Part shown: positions 34,960-43,818 of the stretch, piece by piece | Layout: each line of letters begins with the position of its first letter | How positions within the stretch are numbered: the first letter of the stretch is position 1 | Assembly: GCA_021153325.1 (NCBI GenBank) | Contig: JAGKTQ010000008.1 | Coordinates: forward strand, 1 to 64,000 | Direction: 5' to 3' | Source: Lachnospiraceae bacterium | GTDB lineage: Bacteria > Bacillota > Clostridia > Lachnospirales > Lachnospiraceae | DNA: 64,000 nucleotides | Notes under the pieces: model-generated | Told to the model about the DNA's origin: nothing | Databases searched by the model: none | What the model saw: the letters and a program-made list of their open reading frames with translations, nothing else | Translations under genes and position numbers: made by a program

Positions 34960-35430
34960 ATGATCAAAGATAAATGGGAAAGCAAACCGATTCAAACTAC
35001 AAATATACATGGAAAAGATTACATTTTAGCGCAGTTAAAGAAAAGAGGACTTAGAATTACAAATCAAAGAAGGCTGATCATAGACATTATATTAAAAAAT
35101 GAATGCTCCTGCTGTAAAGAAATTTACTACGAAGCCTTGAAAAAGGACAGTTCCATAGGAATTGCAACTGTGTACCGTATGGTAAAGACATTAGAAGAAA
35201 TTGGTGTGATTGACAGAAGAAATATGTACCGCATTGCATATGGACAAAATTGTAATATGGAAGAAGCATGTATTGTAACGTTGGATGAAGGAAGTATCAG
35301 ATTAAATGGAAAAGAATGGACAAAGATTGTAGAAGCGGGACTGAAAGCAACGGGTTATTTGAAAAATCAGAAGATTAATAATATAATGATATGCAGCTGT
35401 GAGTGTGACGGAGAAGCTTGTTGTGGATAA
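34960..35430 (+). CDS. Fur-family metal-responsive regulator
   Basis: About 156 residues from ATG 34960 (AAAAGGA upstream); GTG 34951 overlaps the ribosome site. The N-terminal winged helix is RGLRITNQRRLIIDII ... SSIGIATVYRMVKTLEEIGV, the Fur DNA-recognition pattern. The C-terminal half departs from canonical Fur: the HHH/HxH metal motif is not obvious, and a Cys-rich end CSCECDGEACCG follows. That suggests a divergent metal or redox sensor. A small FeoB-associated Cys-rich protein gene follows 47 nt later. Confidence 0.78.
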   Translation: MIKDKWESKPIQTTNIHGKDYILAQLKKRGLRITNQRRLIIDIILKNECSCCKEIYYEALKKDSSIGIATVYRMVKTLEEIGVIDRRNMYRIAYGQNCNMEEACIVTLDEGSIRLNGKEWTKIVEAGLKATGYLKNQKINNIMICSCECDGEACCG

Positions 35431-35477
35431 AAGAAGTTTTGACAGCTTCATTTTATGAGAAAAGGAAGGTTTTATAT

Positions 35478-35639
35478 ATGAATATTGCAGATATTGTAGT
35501 AAGTTTGATCATTTTAGCAATGCTTGGTGGTGTCGGTTTTTATTTTTACAAGTGTAAGAAGAGTGGAAAAGGCGGATGTGGTTGCGGCTGTGCTGGCTGT
35601 AGTGCAAGCCAAAGCTGTAATAGTAGTGCAAAAAAGTAA
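35478..35639 (+). CDS. FeoB-associated Cys-rich membrane protein
   Basis: 53 residues with AAAGGAAGG 8 bases upstream. One N-terminal membrane helix (IVVSLIILAMLGGVGFYFY) is followed by KCKKSGKGGCGCGCAGCSAS, a Cys/Gly-rich tail typical of the FeoB_associated family (PF12669). Relatives usually sit beside feoA/feoB ferrous-iron transport genes, and no feoB is within the window. With the Fur-family gene upstream it makes a two-gene, iron-linked unit. Confidence 0.8.
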   Translation: MNIADIVVSLIILAMLGGVGFYFYKCKKSGKGGCGCGCAGCSASQSCNSSAKK

Positions 35640-35720
35640 ATGCTGGGAAAATGTATCCTCTATAAAAAGAATTGTATTTAATTGACTGAATATTTAGCAC
35701 AAAATTCTATATTGTCGTTC

Positions 35721-35750
35721 TTGCAATTGAAATAGCACGTATGCTATAAT
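35721..35750 (+). promoter_or_regulatory. Promoter of tRNA-Trp
   Basis: TTGCAA (35721-35726), 18-bp spacer, TATAAT (35745-35750) with extended TGC; the tRNA starts 28 bp downstream. Confidence 0.6.
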
Positions 35751-35778
35751 AACATTCGTCGATAAGAGACATATACAT

Positions 35779-35849
35779 AGAGGAATAGTACAGCGGTAGT
35801 GCGGCGGTCTCCAAAACCGTTAACGGGGGTTCGATTCCCTCTTCCTCTG
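35779..35849 (+). tRNA. tRNA-Trp (CCA)
   Basis: The acceptor AGAGGAA/TTCCTCT, D-arm GTAC-AGCGGTA-GTGC, anticodon arm GCGGT-CTCCAAA-ACCGT with anticodon CCA, and T-arm with GGTTCGATTCC all fold. The 3' CCA is not encoded (G then CT follow). It is a single tRNA with its own promoter and terminator. Confidence 0.92.
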
Positions 35850-35854
35850 CTAAG

Positions 35855-35888
35855 AAAAGGAATCTACAAAATTGTAGATTCCTTTTTT
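35855..35888. terminator. Bidirectional terminator shared by tRNA-Trp and the LacI-family gene
   Basis: AAAAGGAATCTACAA 35855-35869 pairs with TTGTAGATTCCTTTT from 35872, with T-runs on both strands. The right arm encodes the last codons of the regulator on the minus strand. Confidence 0.85.
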
Positions 35889-36904
35889 GTTATCTTCTTT
35901 ATTATTTTTTTGTTTATTGTTGGAGATGTGGATTCTCTTATGATCAGCTGCGGTCTCAGCAGAGTCCGACTTATAGAAACATGATGTAACAGTGAAACTA
36001 AAGTGTAGTAGCCACTTTTGCCAAGTTCAATACGGTCCTGCCTTATTGTGGTGAGCGGGGGAATGGTAGTACAGGAAGACGGCAGATCATCAAAACCGAT
36101 CACACTGATATCTTCAGGCACACATAGACCGTGCAGACGACATTCCTCTATCGTTCCATAGGCAAGAAGGTCATTGCCACAAAGGATAGCAGTAGCACCG
36201 GCAGCGAGAAACTTAGGCACATGATATTTTGCGGAGTCAGCCACATAGTGCCCTTGTGCGATCAAATCTTTATCAAGCATTAGAGCATGAGCTTTCATGC
36301 TTGAGATGAATGCCTGCAGTCTTTGATCAGATACCATGGAATTTGGAGAACCATTCAGAAAGGCAATGCGTTTGTGACCAAGAGAATACGCATAATCTAC
36401 CGCAAGGTCAATGCCTTCAAAATTATCGGTTCCTATATAACAGACGTTGAGATTTTGTTTTATATAATTATCAAAAAGAACCGTAGGAATATTTGTAGAG
36501 GCAAGCTGGAGCATCCATGCATCCTGTAAGGCAAAGCCTACTAAAAAAGCACCGGAAAACCCATTTTTTAACATATATGTATCGTATCGCTCGGTCTGTT
36601 GAAAGGCGGGAGTGACTGGAAGGATGGTGACATCCCAGTTATCACGGTATGCTGCCTGTTTAAAACCAAGTATGATCTCGTAACCAAACTGGTCTGGCTG
36701 TTCAAAATCCATGTTTTCTATAAAAACACAAAGCTTTTTGTTTGCATCCTTTTTCATCCTTTTTGTCGTATAGCCCATTTCTACAGCAGTGTCTAGTACA
36801 ATTTGCCGAAGTTCTTCGCTGATATCGTTGGCGCCATTGAGACCTTTTGAGACCGTACTTACTGAAATGCCAAGCCGGTTTGCGATATCTTTAATCGTTG
36901 CCAT
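35864..36904 (-). CDS. LacI-family transcriptional regulator of the maltodextrin locus
   Basis: 346 residues. The N-terminal HTH is TIKDIANRLGISVSTVSKGL with the hinge region before residue 60; the remaining ~280 residues form the periplasmic-binding-protein-like sugar-sensing domain (ISVIGFDDLPSSCTTIPPLT is the conserved C-terminal part). It is transcribed divergently from malE, so it most likely represses or activates that operon in response to a maltodextrin; the effector is inferred from position. GAGG lies 6 bases before the ATG. Its stop codon falls in the shared terminator. Confidence 0.88.
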   Translation of the reverse strand: MATIKDIANRLGISVSTVSKGLNGANDISEELRQIVLDTAVEMGYTTKRMKKDANKKLCVFIENMDFEQPDQFGYEIILGFKQAAYRDNWDVTILPVTPAFQQTERYDTYMLKNGFSGAFLVGFALQDAWMLQLASTNIPTVLFDNYIKQNLNVCYIGTDNFEGIDLAVDYAYSLGHKRIAFLNGSPNSMVSDQRLQAFISSMKAHALMLDKDLIAQGHYVADSAKYHVPKFLAAGATAILCGNDLLAYGTIEECRLHGLCVPEDISVIGFDDLPSSCTTIPPLTTIRQDRIELGKSGYYTLVSLLHHVSISRTLLRPQLIIRESTSPTINKKIIKKITKKESTIL

Positions 36905-36932
36905 AATATGTCCTCGATTCTGAATTTTTTTC

Positions 36933-36962
36933 AGTATAGCAAAGGCATATTGGAATTTTCAA
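36933..36962 (-). promoter_or_regulatory. Promoter of the LacI-family gene
   Basis: On the minus strand TTGAAA (36962-36957), an 18-bp spacer and TATACT (36938-36933). The repeat CTGAA/TTCAG (36920-36934) overlaps its end and could be an operator. Confidence 0.6.
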
Positions 36963-37074
36963 GGGAATGCCAGAAAAAAGAAAAAAAATTCCAAAGCAGC
37001 TTGTCATTATATACAAAAAAGCAGATTCAAAAACAGTAAAAATGTCCAAAATGATGTCAAAAGGCTTAGAACTG

Positions 37075-37147
37075 TTGACAAAATAGATAGTAAAGTGGTA
37101 AATTTAACACGGATGCGAAAGTTTACGAAAAGTCGTATGTAAAAGAT
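37075..37147 (+). promoter_or_regulatory. malE promoter and candidate operator
   Basis: TTGACA (37075-37080), 18-bp spacer, TAAATT (37099-37104). Downstream is the inverted repeat TACGA-AAAG-TCGTA (37134-37147), placed where a LacI-type repressor could block elongation. The rest of the 348-bp divergent region holds nothing else I can name. Confidence 0.55.
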
Positions 37148-37252
37148 AGGACAAAACGTAAGATAGCGCAGAATTACTTTGTTATAGAATGTGGAAACAC
37201 ATTTTATATAAATGCTAACAATTTATTAAATGAAAAGGAGAGGAAACATTTT

Positions 37253-38569
37253 ATGAAGAAGAAAGCATTAGCATTAGTTTTAGCTTCAGCTATGGTTGCA
37301 TCTTTAGCAGGATGTGGCAGCAGCGAAACAACAACAGCTGAAACAACAGCAGAAACAACAGCAGAAACAACAGCTGAAACAACAGCAGAAACAACAGCTG
37401 AAGAAACAACAGCAGCAGAGGAAGAAGAAGCTATTACAGCAACAATTACTGTATGGGGTCCTTCAGAAGATCAGTCTGAAGAAAACGGAAACTGGCTTCC
37501 TACAATGTGCGAGCAGTTCGCAGCAGAACATCCAAACTGGGACATCACATTTGAATATGGTGTATGTGCAGAAGGTGATGCTAAAGCTATGGTAACACAG
37601 GATCCTACAGCTGCAGCAGATGTTTATATGTTTGCAAATGATAATATTACAGACTTAATCGCATCTAATGGTATTGCTAAATTAGGTGGTGAAACAGCAG
37701 AATACGTACAGAGCACAAACTCTGCAGCAATCGTTGATTCTGTATCTGTTGATGGAGACATCTACGGTGTACCTTTCACAACAAACACATGGTATATGTA
37801 CTATGACACAAGCGTATTCACAGAAGAAGACGTTAAGAACTTAGACACAATGCTTGAAAAAGGTGTAGTTTCTTTCCCATTAACTAACTCTTGGTATATT
37901 CAGGCTTTCTATGTAGGTAACGGATGTACATTATTCGGTGACGGATATGATGAAGCAGCTGGAATCGACTTCTCTGGTGACAAAGCTGTTGCAGTTACAG
38001 AATACTTAGTAGACTTAGTTGCTAATCCAAACTTCGTAAACGATGCAGATGGTAAAGGACTTTCCGGACTTCGTGATGGTTCTGTAAACGCTATCTTCTC
38101 TGGTTCTTGGGATGCAGCAAGCGTTAAAGAAGCACTTGGCGACAACTTCGGTGCAGTTGCTCTTCCTACTTACACATTAAACGGTGAAGAGAAACAGATG
38201 TATGCATTCGCTGGTTCTAAAGCAATCGGTGTTAACCCTAACTGTGAAAACATGCAGGTTGCAGTTGCTCTTGCTAAATACTTAGGAAGCGCTGAAGCTC
38301 AGAAAGCTCATTACGAATTGAGAAACATCGTTCCTTGTAACACAGAATTACTTGCTGACTCTTCAGTAGCAGCAGATGCTGTTGTAACAGCTCAGAATGA
38401 TACATTCGATAATACATCTATTATCCAGCCATTCGTAGCTGCTATGGGCAACTACTGGGGTCCTGCAGAAAGCATGGGTAAAGCACTTATCAATGGTGAA
38501 GTTACACATGAAAATGCAGCAGAACAGACAGAAGCTATGAATACAACAATGAATTCAGACGGTCTGTAA
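37253..38569 (+). CDS. malE: Maltodextrin ABC transporter substrate-binding lipoprotein
   Basis: 438 residues with AAGGAGAGG upstream. Lipobox LAGC near residue 21 is followed by a repetitive AETT linker (about 26-55), then a binding domain with ATITVWGPSEDQSEENGNWL, FGVPF-type elements (GDIYGVPFTTNTWYMYYDTS) and GAVALPTYTLNGEEKQMYAF, as in MalE/GanO-type sugar binders. Its genes malF, malG and an amylase follow, so maltose or maltodextrin is the likely ligand. The protein is displayed on the membrane. Confidence 0.9.
   Translation: MKKKALALVLASAMVASLAGCGSSETTTAETTAETTAETTAETTAETTAEETTAAEEEEAITATITVWGPSEDQSEENGNWLPTMCEQFAAEHPNWDITFEYGVCAEGDAKAMVTQDPTAAADVYMFANDNITDLIASNGIAKLGGETAEYVQSTNSAAIVDSVSVDGDIYGVPFTTNTWYMYYDTSVFTEEDVKNLDTMLEKGVVSFPLTNSWYIQAFYVGNGCTLFGDGYDEAAGIDFSGDKAVAVTEYLVDLVANPNFVNDADGKGLSGLRDGSVNAIFSGSWDAASVKEALGDNFGAVALPTYTLNGEEKQMYAFAGSKAIGVNPNCENMQVAVALAKYLGSAEAQKAHYELRNIVPCNTELLADSSVAADAVVTAQNDTFDNTSIIQPFVAAMGNYWGPAESMGKALINGEVTHENAAEQTEAMNTTMNSDGL
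37337..37396 (+). repeat. 12-bp tandem repeats in malE linker
   Basis: Five consecutive 12-bp units, GC(T/A)GAAACAACA, each encode AETT. Because the unit is four codons long, copy-number change would alter linker length without a frameshift. Confidence 0.85.
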
Positions 38570-38591
38570 AATTGAATAACCAGTTAGCAAA

Positions 38592-38666
38592 CAAGTAAGT
38601 CCAAGCTACTTACTTGACAAATGTTCAGAATTCCAAGGCAGTAATACTACTGTATACTGCCTTGGA
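38592..38666 (+). promoter_or_regulatory. Two stem-loops between malE and malF
   Basis: First stem CAAGTAAGT 38592-38600 / ACTTACTTG 38608-38616; second stem TCCAAGGCAGTA 38632-38643 / TACTGCCTTGGA 38655-38666. Neither has a clear T-run, so they may lower read-through or protect malE mRNA rather than end transcription. Confidence 0.65.
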
Positions 38667-38750
38667 TTGCTGTTCTATAAAAACGGATATGAATTCCCAG
38701 GCAAGTAGTTTAGAATTGGACGGGAGTTATTCATGCAAGGAGGTTGAGTC

Positions 38751-40130
38751 ATGGAAAAGCTGAAGATGAAAAAAAGAGTAAATCAGTTTCCGACTCCGTA
38801 TACATTTACTAATGCGGTTAAAAAAGGCGGTTTGATTACAAAGCTTTCTATGTTAATTATGGGTGCAGGTAATATTGCACATCAGCAGATCGTCAAAGGT
38901 CTTATTTTTTTAGGAATAGAAATTGCATATATTTATTTTATGATTACTACCGGATGGAATTGCATTGCCATGCTGCCATCATTGGGAGAAACTGCACAGC
39001 AGGAAATTTGGAATGAGAAAAAAGGAATTTATGAATATGTAGGAGGAGACAACTCGGTATTGATCCTCTTATATGGTGTTTTAGTAATTGGAATTACGCT
39101 TGTCTTCATTTTGATTTGGAGAGCAGCGGTAAAGAGTGCTTATATGGCAGAGTGTTTATCCAAAGAAGGTAAACATGTAAACACATTTAAAGAAGACATT
39201 AAGGATTTGTTTAATACAAATTTACATAAAATGTTGATGACACCACCAATGGTTGGTATTGTAGCATTTACAATTTTGCCACTTATTTTCATGATTTGTA
39301 TGGCATTTACCAATTATAGTAAGATTGGTGATCATCTCGTATTGTTTGACTGGGTTGGACTGGATAACTTTAAAGAAGTTTTAAGTTTTAGTTCTACTAC
39401 AGGTAAAACATTCTGGTCAGTTCTTGGATGGACCATTATCTGGGCTATCTTTGCTACCGGATTGAACTATATTTTTGGTATGATTTTAGGTATTGTTATT
39501 AATAGAAAAGATACAAGATGTAAAGGATTTTGGAGATTCTGTTTTGTACTTTCTATCGCAGTACCACAGTTCGTATCTTTGTTGATTATGCGTACGATGT
39601 TACAGCCGGATGGAGCTGTAAACGTATTGCTGAAGAACTTAGGATTGATTGAGAAATCACTTCCATTCTTTACAGATACAACATGGGCAAGGGTAACAGT
39701 TATTGTTATCAACTTGTGGGTAGGTATTCCATATACTTTGTTACAGGTAACAGGTATTTTGCAGAATATCCCTGCTGAACTTTATGAATCAGCAAAAGTA
39801 GATGGTGCAAATGCATTTGTTACTTTCTTTAAGATTACATTACCTTATATGTTGTTCGTAACAACACCATATTTGATTACACAGTTTACAGGTAATATTA
39901 ATAACTTTAACGTTATCTTCCTGTTATCAGGTGGTGCACCTACTCCGGTTGACAGAACAGCTGGTAAGACAGACTTGCTTGTTACATGGTTGTACAAACT
40001 GACAATTGATAAGCAGTATTTCAATGTTGGTGCTGTTATTGGTATTTTGACATTTATATTCCTTGCAATTATTGCACTGGTAACTTATCATAATACCGGA
40101 TCTTATAAGAATGAGGAGGAGTTTCAATAA
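38751..40130 (+). CDS. malF: Maltodextrin ABC transporter permease MalF
   Basis: 459 residues after AAGGAGG. The permease loop ELYESAKVDGANAFVTFFKI and the preceding GIPYTLLQVTGILQNIPA mark a MalF/UgpA-type subunit. About 150 extra residues at the N-terminus carry additional hydrophobic segments (IVKGLIFLGIEIAYIYFMI; SVLILLYGVLVIGI), so it is larger than simple 6-helix permeases and comparable in build to MalF with its extra N-terminal helices. It pairs with MalG, whose start overlaps its stop by one base. Confidence 0.92.
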   Translation: MEKLKMKKRVNQFPTPYTFTNAVKKGGLITKLSMLIMGAGNIAHQQIVKGLIFLGIEIAYIYFMITTGWNCIAMLPSLGETAQQEIWNEKKGIYEYVGGDNSVLILLYGVLVIGITLVFILIWRAAVKSAYMAECLSKEGKHVNTFKEDIKDLFNTNLHKMLMTPPMVGIVAFTILPLIFMICMAFTNYSKIGDHLVLFDWVGLDNFKEVLSFSSTTGKTFWSVLGWTIIWAIFATGLNYIFGMILGIVINRKDTRCKGFWRFCFVLSIAVPQFVSLLIMRTMLQPDGAVNVLLKNLGLIEKSLPFFTDTTWARVTVIVINLWVGIPYTLLQVTGILQNIPAELYESAKVDGANAFVTFFKITLPYMLFVTTPYLITQFTGNINNFNVIFLLSGGAPTPVDRTAGKTDLLVTWLYKLTIDKQYFNVGAVIGILTFIFLAIIALVTYHNTGSYKNEEEFQ

Positions 40131-41002
40131 TGAAGAAAAAAGAAACCACTTCGGCAAAAACAAGACGTTTTATTACCAACTCAATAGTGCATATTTGCTT
40201 AGCTATTTTAGCAGCAGTTTGGGTATTCCCAATTCTTTGGGTAGTACTTACAAGCTTCCGTGCGGAAAAAGGTTCTTATACAACAACCTTCTTACCGAAG
40301 AGCTATACGCTTGATAACTATATTAAGCTGTTTACAGATACTACGGTACTTGACTTCCCACAGATGTTTATGAACACACTTATTATTGCGATTTTCTCTT
40401 GCTTGATTTCTACATTCTTTGTTTTGAGTGTATCTTATTGTATGTCAAGATTACGTTTCAAAATGAGAAAACCGTATATGAATATGGCAATGATCATTGG
40501 TCTGTTCCCAGGATTCATGTCCATGGTTGCTGTATACTATATTTTGAAAGCAATCGGACTTTCTGAAGGATCAATGATCCGTGTAGCATTGGTCTTAGTT
40601 TATTCGGCTGGTACGGGACTAGGTTTCCAAATTGCGAAGGGCTTCTTCGATACGATTCCAAAATCATTGGATGAAGCAGCATATTTGGATGGTGCAACAA
40701 AATTCCAGGTATTTACAAAGGTTACAATGCCACTTAGTAAACCGATTATCGTTTACACAGTATTAACCTCTTTCATCTCACCTTGGGTAGATTTCATTTT
40801 TGCAAAGGTTATCTGCCGTGCAGAGTCTAAATACTACACAGTAGCTATCGGACTTTGGAAGATGCTTGAAAAGGAATACATTGATAACTGGTATACCTGT
40901 TTCGCAGCAGGTGCGGTATGTATCTCTATTCCGATTGCAGCTTTATTCATGTTCATGCAGAGATATTATGTTGATGGTCTGAGTGGAGCAGTAAAAGGCT
41001 AA
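40130..41002 (+). CDS. malG: Maltodextrin ABC transporter permease MalG
   Basis: 290 residues, normal for MalG. It starts at the A of the malF stop (TAATG), so translation is coupled. The EAA loop IPKSLDEAAYLDGATKFQVF and the C-terminal end YYVDGLSGAVKG, typical of MalG proteins, are present. No ATPase gene lies in this operon; a shared MsmX/MsiK-type ATPase encoded elsewhere would be needed. Confidence 0.94.
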   Translation: MKKKETTSAKTRRFITNSIVHICLAILAAVWVFPILWVVLTSFRAEKGSYTTTFLPKSYTLDNYIKLFTDTTVLDFPQMFMNTLIIAIFSCLISTFFVLSVSYCMSRLRFKMRKPYMNMAMIIGLFPGFMSMVAVYYILKAIGLSEGSMIRVALVLVYSAGTGLGFQIAKGFFDTIPKSLDEAAYLDGATKFQVFTKVTMPLSKPIIVYTVLTSFISPWVDFIFAKVICRAESKYYTVAIGLWKMLEKEYIDNWYTCFAAGAVCISIPIAALFMFMQRYYVDGLSGAVKG

Positions 41003-41033
41003 GAGTTATATTAGTAAAATGAATTATAAAGAA

Positions 41034-41088
41034 ACGGTACGGCAGTTGTGGACAGAGATGTTCAAAAAATACCGTACCGTTTTTTTTA
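41034..41088 (+). terminator. Terminator after malG
   Basis: Stem ACGGTACGG 41034-41042 / CCGTACCGT 41072-41080, followed by TTTTTTTT; the loop is 29 nt. Confidence 0.8.
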
Positions 41089-41119
41089 TATTATGCAAAG
41101 CATATAAAGGAGGTTAAGG

Positions 41120-42871
41120 ATGAAAAGAAGATGTATCGCAATGCTTTTGTCTGTTAGTATATTGGCGACAACATTGCTGAGTGGATGTGGAGAACAGGCA
41201 GAACCTGCAACAGAGGCGTCTGTGCAGTCTACAGAAGTGTCAGAGAGTACGTCTGTGGATGGAACAACAGAAAGCGTGGAAGAGACAGCAGAGCCTGCTG
41301 TGGAATCTCCAATGATTCAGGCAAATGCAGGAGAAGTAAATGTAATTGATGACAAATATCGTACCTATTATGAAGTGTTCGTGTATAGTTTCTATGATAG
41401 TGATGATGATGGTATCGGTGATATTAAAGGTCTGACTGAGAAATTGGATTATATTAATGATGGTGATGATTCTACTACAGATGATCTTGGATTAAATGGC
41501 CTCTGGCTTATGCCGATCATGCCTTCTACAACCTATCATAAATATGATGTAATAGATTATTGCGATATTGATCCGGAGTATGGTACTTTGGAAGATTTCA
41601 AAGCGCTTGTTGAAGAGTGTCATAACAGAGATATGACTGTGATTATCGACTTTGTAATGAACCATACTTCTTCACAGCATGAGTGGTTTCTAACAGCTTG
41701 TGAATATTTACAGGGACTGGATGGAAAAGAGCCTTCAGAAAGTGAATGTCCATATTTGGGTTACTACAATTTTTCAAAAGAGAAGGTAGCTGATTATTAT
41801 TATCAGGTTCCGGGAACAGATTGGTATTATGAAGGTAAGTTTTGGAGTGAAATGCCGGATTTGAACTTGGAAAATGAAGCAGTAAGACAGGAATTTTCTG
41901 ATATTGTGGATTTTTGGCTTGAGATGGGTGTGGATGGCTTCCGATTAGATGCAGCAAAAGAATACTATTCAGATAATACTACTGCTAATATTGAGGTATT
42001 AACCTGGTTTAATGATATGGTGAAGGAAAAGAAAGAAGACGCTTATATTGTTGCAGAGGTTTGGACAGAAGCAGATGTTTATGCGAAGTATTATGAAAGT
42101 GGTATAGACAGTGTATTTGACTTTGGTTTTGCTAACAGCGATGGTTTGATAGCAAATGCGGTAAAGGGCATATCTGGATATAGTGCATCAAGCTATGGAA
42201 AAGCAGTAGCGAGTCTGGAAGAGCGTTTTGGCCAATATAATGAAAATTATGTGGATGCACCTTTCTATACGAATCATGATATGGGTCGAAGTGCAGGCTA
42301 CTACAGTGGAGATAATGCAGAAGCGCAGACAAAGATGGCAGCTGCTATGAATATTTTTATGAATGGGTCTGTTTTTGTTTATTATGGTGAAGAACTTGGA
42401 ATGAAGGGTTCTGGAAAAGATGAGAACAAACGTGCACCGATGTATTGGACGGAAGATGAACAGGCAGAAGGCATGTGTGATGGTCCAAAGGATATGGACG
42501 AATTTGAGATGCTTTACCCGAGCTATGAAGTACAAAAAGAAGATTCTACATCCATTTACAGTTATTATAAGCAGGCAATTCTTTTGAGAAATCGTTATCC
42601 TGAAATAGCAAGAGGAACCGTCACATTCCTTGCAGATTCATCAGATAAAAATCTGTGTGTGATCACAAAAGAATATGAAGGCTCCCAGATCATGATCGTA
42701 TTTAATACCGCACAAGATAGCCTTACCTTGGATTTAAGCAGTGTTCAGGCAGAAGGCATGGATACCTCTGCATTGTCTATAGGGGGCATGCTTGTAACAG
42801 GTACAGATGCGGTAGAATTGGAAGAAAGTAATTTAGTTCTTCCGGGTTATTCTGTTGTTATTTTAAAATAA
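41120..42871 (+). CDS. Surface GH13 alpha-amylase-family lipoprotein
   Basis: 583 residues. Lipobox LSGC is near residue 23, then a Glu/Thr-rich linker to about 65. The GH13 catalytic barrel follows: region I IDFVMNHTSS, region II GVDGFRLDAAKEYY (nucleophile Asp), region III IVAEVWTEAD (acid Glu), and region IV FYTNHDMGR (Asp). YEVFVYSFYDSDDDGIGD begins the barrel. It should hydrolyse starch oligosaccharides at the cell surface, feeding the MalEFG importer. A terminator separates it from malG, so it probably has its own promoter. AGGAGG precedes the ATG. Confidence 0.92.
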   Translation: MKRRCIAMLLSVSILATTLLSGCGEQAEPATEASVQSTEVSESTSVDGTTESVEETAEPAVESPMIQANAGEVNVIDDKYRTYYEVFVYSFYDSDDDGIGDIKGLTEKLDYINDGDDSTTDDLGLNGLWLMPIMPSTTYHKYDVIDYCDIDPEYGTLEDFKALVEECHNRDMTVIIDFVMNHTSSQHEWFLTACEYLQGLDGKEPSESECPYLGYYNFSKEKVADYYYQVPGTDWYYEGKFWSEMPDLNLENEAVRQEFSDIVDFWLEMGVDGFRLDAAKEYYSDNTTANIEVLTWFNDMVKEKKEDAYIVAEVWTEADVYAKYYESGIDSVFDFGFANSDGLIANAVKGISGYSASSYGKAVASLEERFGQYNENYVDAPFYTNHDMGRSAGYYSGDNAEAQTKMAAAMNIFMNGSVFVYYGEELGMKGSGKDENKRAPMYWTEDEQAEGMCDGPKDMDEFEMLYPSYEVQKEDSTSIYSYYKQAILLRNRYPEIARGTVTFLADSSDKNLCVITKEYEGSQIMIVFNTAQDSLTLDLSSVQAEGMDTSALSIGGMLVTGTDAVELEESNLVLPGYSVVILK

Positions 42872-43574
42872 GAGATGAGATTTTAGTAAAATCTCCATCT
42901 AAAATAGAAAAAGTTGCAGGGATATCTTTCCCATCCAAAGCGGGAGAGATATTGCTGTGAATGTAGAGACTATCCATCTGACAGGCAAGAGCAACTCCAA
43001 CATCGCAGGAGATGTCATTGCCTATCATGATGGATTTTTTTCTATCCAGACCATATTTAGATAAAAGCTGCTCCATAAAATCAGCGGCAGGTTTTTTTGT
43101 TCCAATATCAGAGGAGTAAAAAATACCATCAAAATATTTTACCAAGCCTAAAACATGCATTTCTGGATCGGTAAACATACGTTGTGCATTGGAAAGTAAG
43201 TAAACACCTTTTCCTTGTTTCTTTAATGCTTCTAAAAATTCTTTTACACCGGGATAGAGGCGAATATAATCTCTGGAGAGAATACGGAACATATTGCCTA
43301 AACTAAAAATATATTGTCCAGAAGGTGTTACACCTTTTGCAACAAGCATTTCCTTAAATACATCTTCAATGCAGATTTCTGGAAATTCTGTACCCATCTC
43401 TTTTTCTAAACGTAAAATAGTAGAAAAATAAGTCTTTCTACATTCTGCTGGAGCATAATCTGCACCGAAAGAGGCGAATAAATCGCACATTTTTTTCCAT
43501 AAATAAGGTTTTTGTTCATTAGTATGTATATCGACGAGAGTGCCATATAAGTCAAAAATATAATTTTGGTACAT
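42858..43574 (-). CDS. HAD-superfamily hydrolase
   Basis: 238 residues. Motif I IFDLYGTLVDI (nucleophile and acid/base Asp), motif II LLSNAQ, Lys in GTKKPAADFM and motif IV MIGNDISCDV are all present, giving a Cof/GPH-like phosphatase of the beta-phosphoglucomutase/phosphoglycolate class. It converges on the amylase gene and its 3' end overlaps that gene by 14 nt, so no terminator lies between them. The substrate is unknown. Confidence 0.88.
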   Translation of the reverse strand: MYQNYIFDLYGTLVDIHTNEQKPYLWKKMCDLFASFGADYAPAECRKTYFSTILRLEKEMGTEFPEICIEDVFKEMLVAKGVTPSGQYIFSLGNMFRILSRDYIRLYPGVKEFLEALKKQGKGVYLLSNAQRMFTDPEMHVLGLVKYFDGIFYSSDIGTKKPAADFMEQLLSKYGLDRKKSIMIGNDISCDVGVALACQMDSLYIHSNISPALDGKDIPATFSILDGDFTKISSLILK

Positions 43575-43625
43575 AATAGTTTCCTTTCGTAAAGCAATAT
43601 TGTTATAAAAATATTTTGAGAAACA

Positions 43626-43658
43626 AAAAGACCGAAAGCGGGAAACTTTCGGTCTTTT
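43626..43658 (-). terminator. Terminator after hflX (minus strand)
   Basis: Stem AAAAGACCGAAAG 43626-43638 / CTTTCGGTCTTTT 43646-43658, ending in T-runs on both strands. A second, shorter hairpin (AACTTGATG/CATCAAGTT, 43701-43723) lies closer to hflX. Confidence 0.8.
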
Positions 43659-43818
43659 CGTTGTGTAAAAGGGGAATTCTTCCGGAATTGCTAATTAGCA
43701 AACTTGATGCCGTTCATCAAGTTAGTTATAATATACTACTTTAGTAGAACGAAGTCTATAAATATATTGTAGAAAAATAAAAATATATTAGCGAAAAGTC
43801 GAAAGTTTTGTAAAAATT

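Noticed and set aside
35640..35778. More tRNAs near tRNA-Trp
   Set aside because: No other cloverleaf or T-arm motif is seen within several hundred bases.
37314..37595. Gln/Lys-rich 93-codon frame in malE
   Set aside because: It is the shifted reading of the AETT repeat region in malE.
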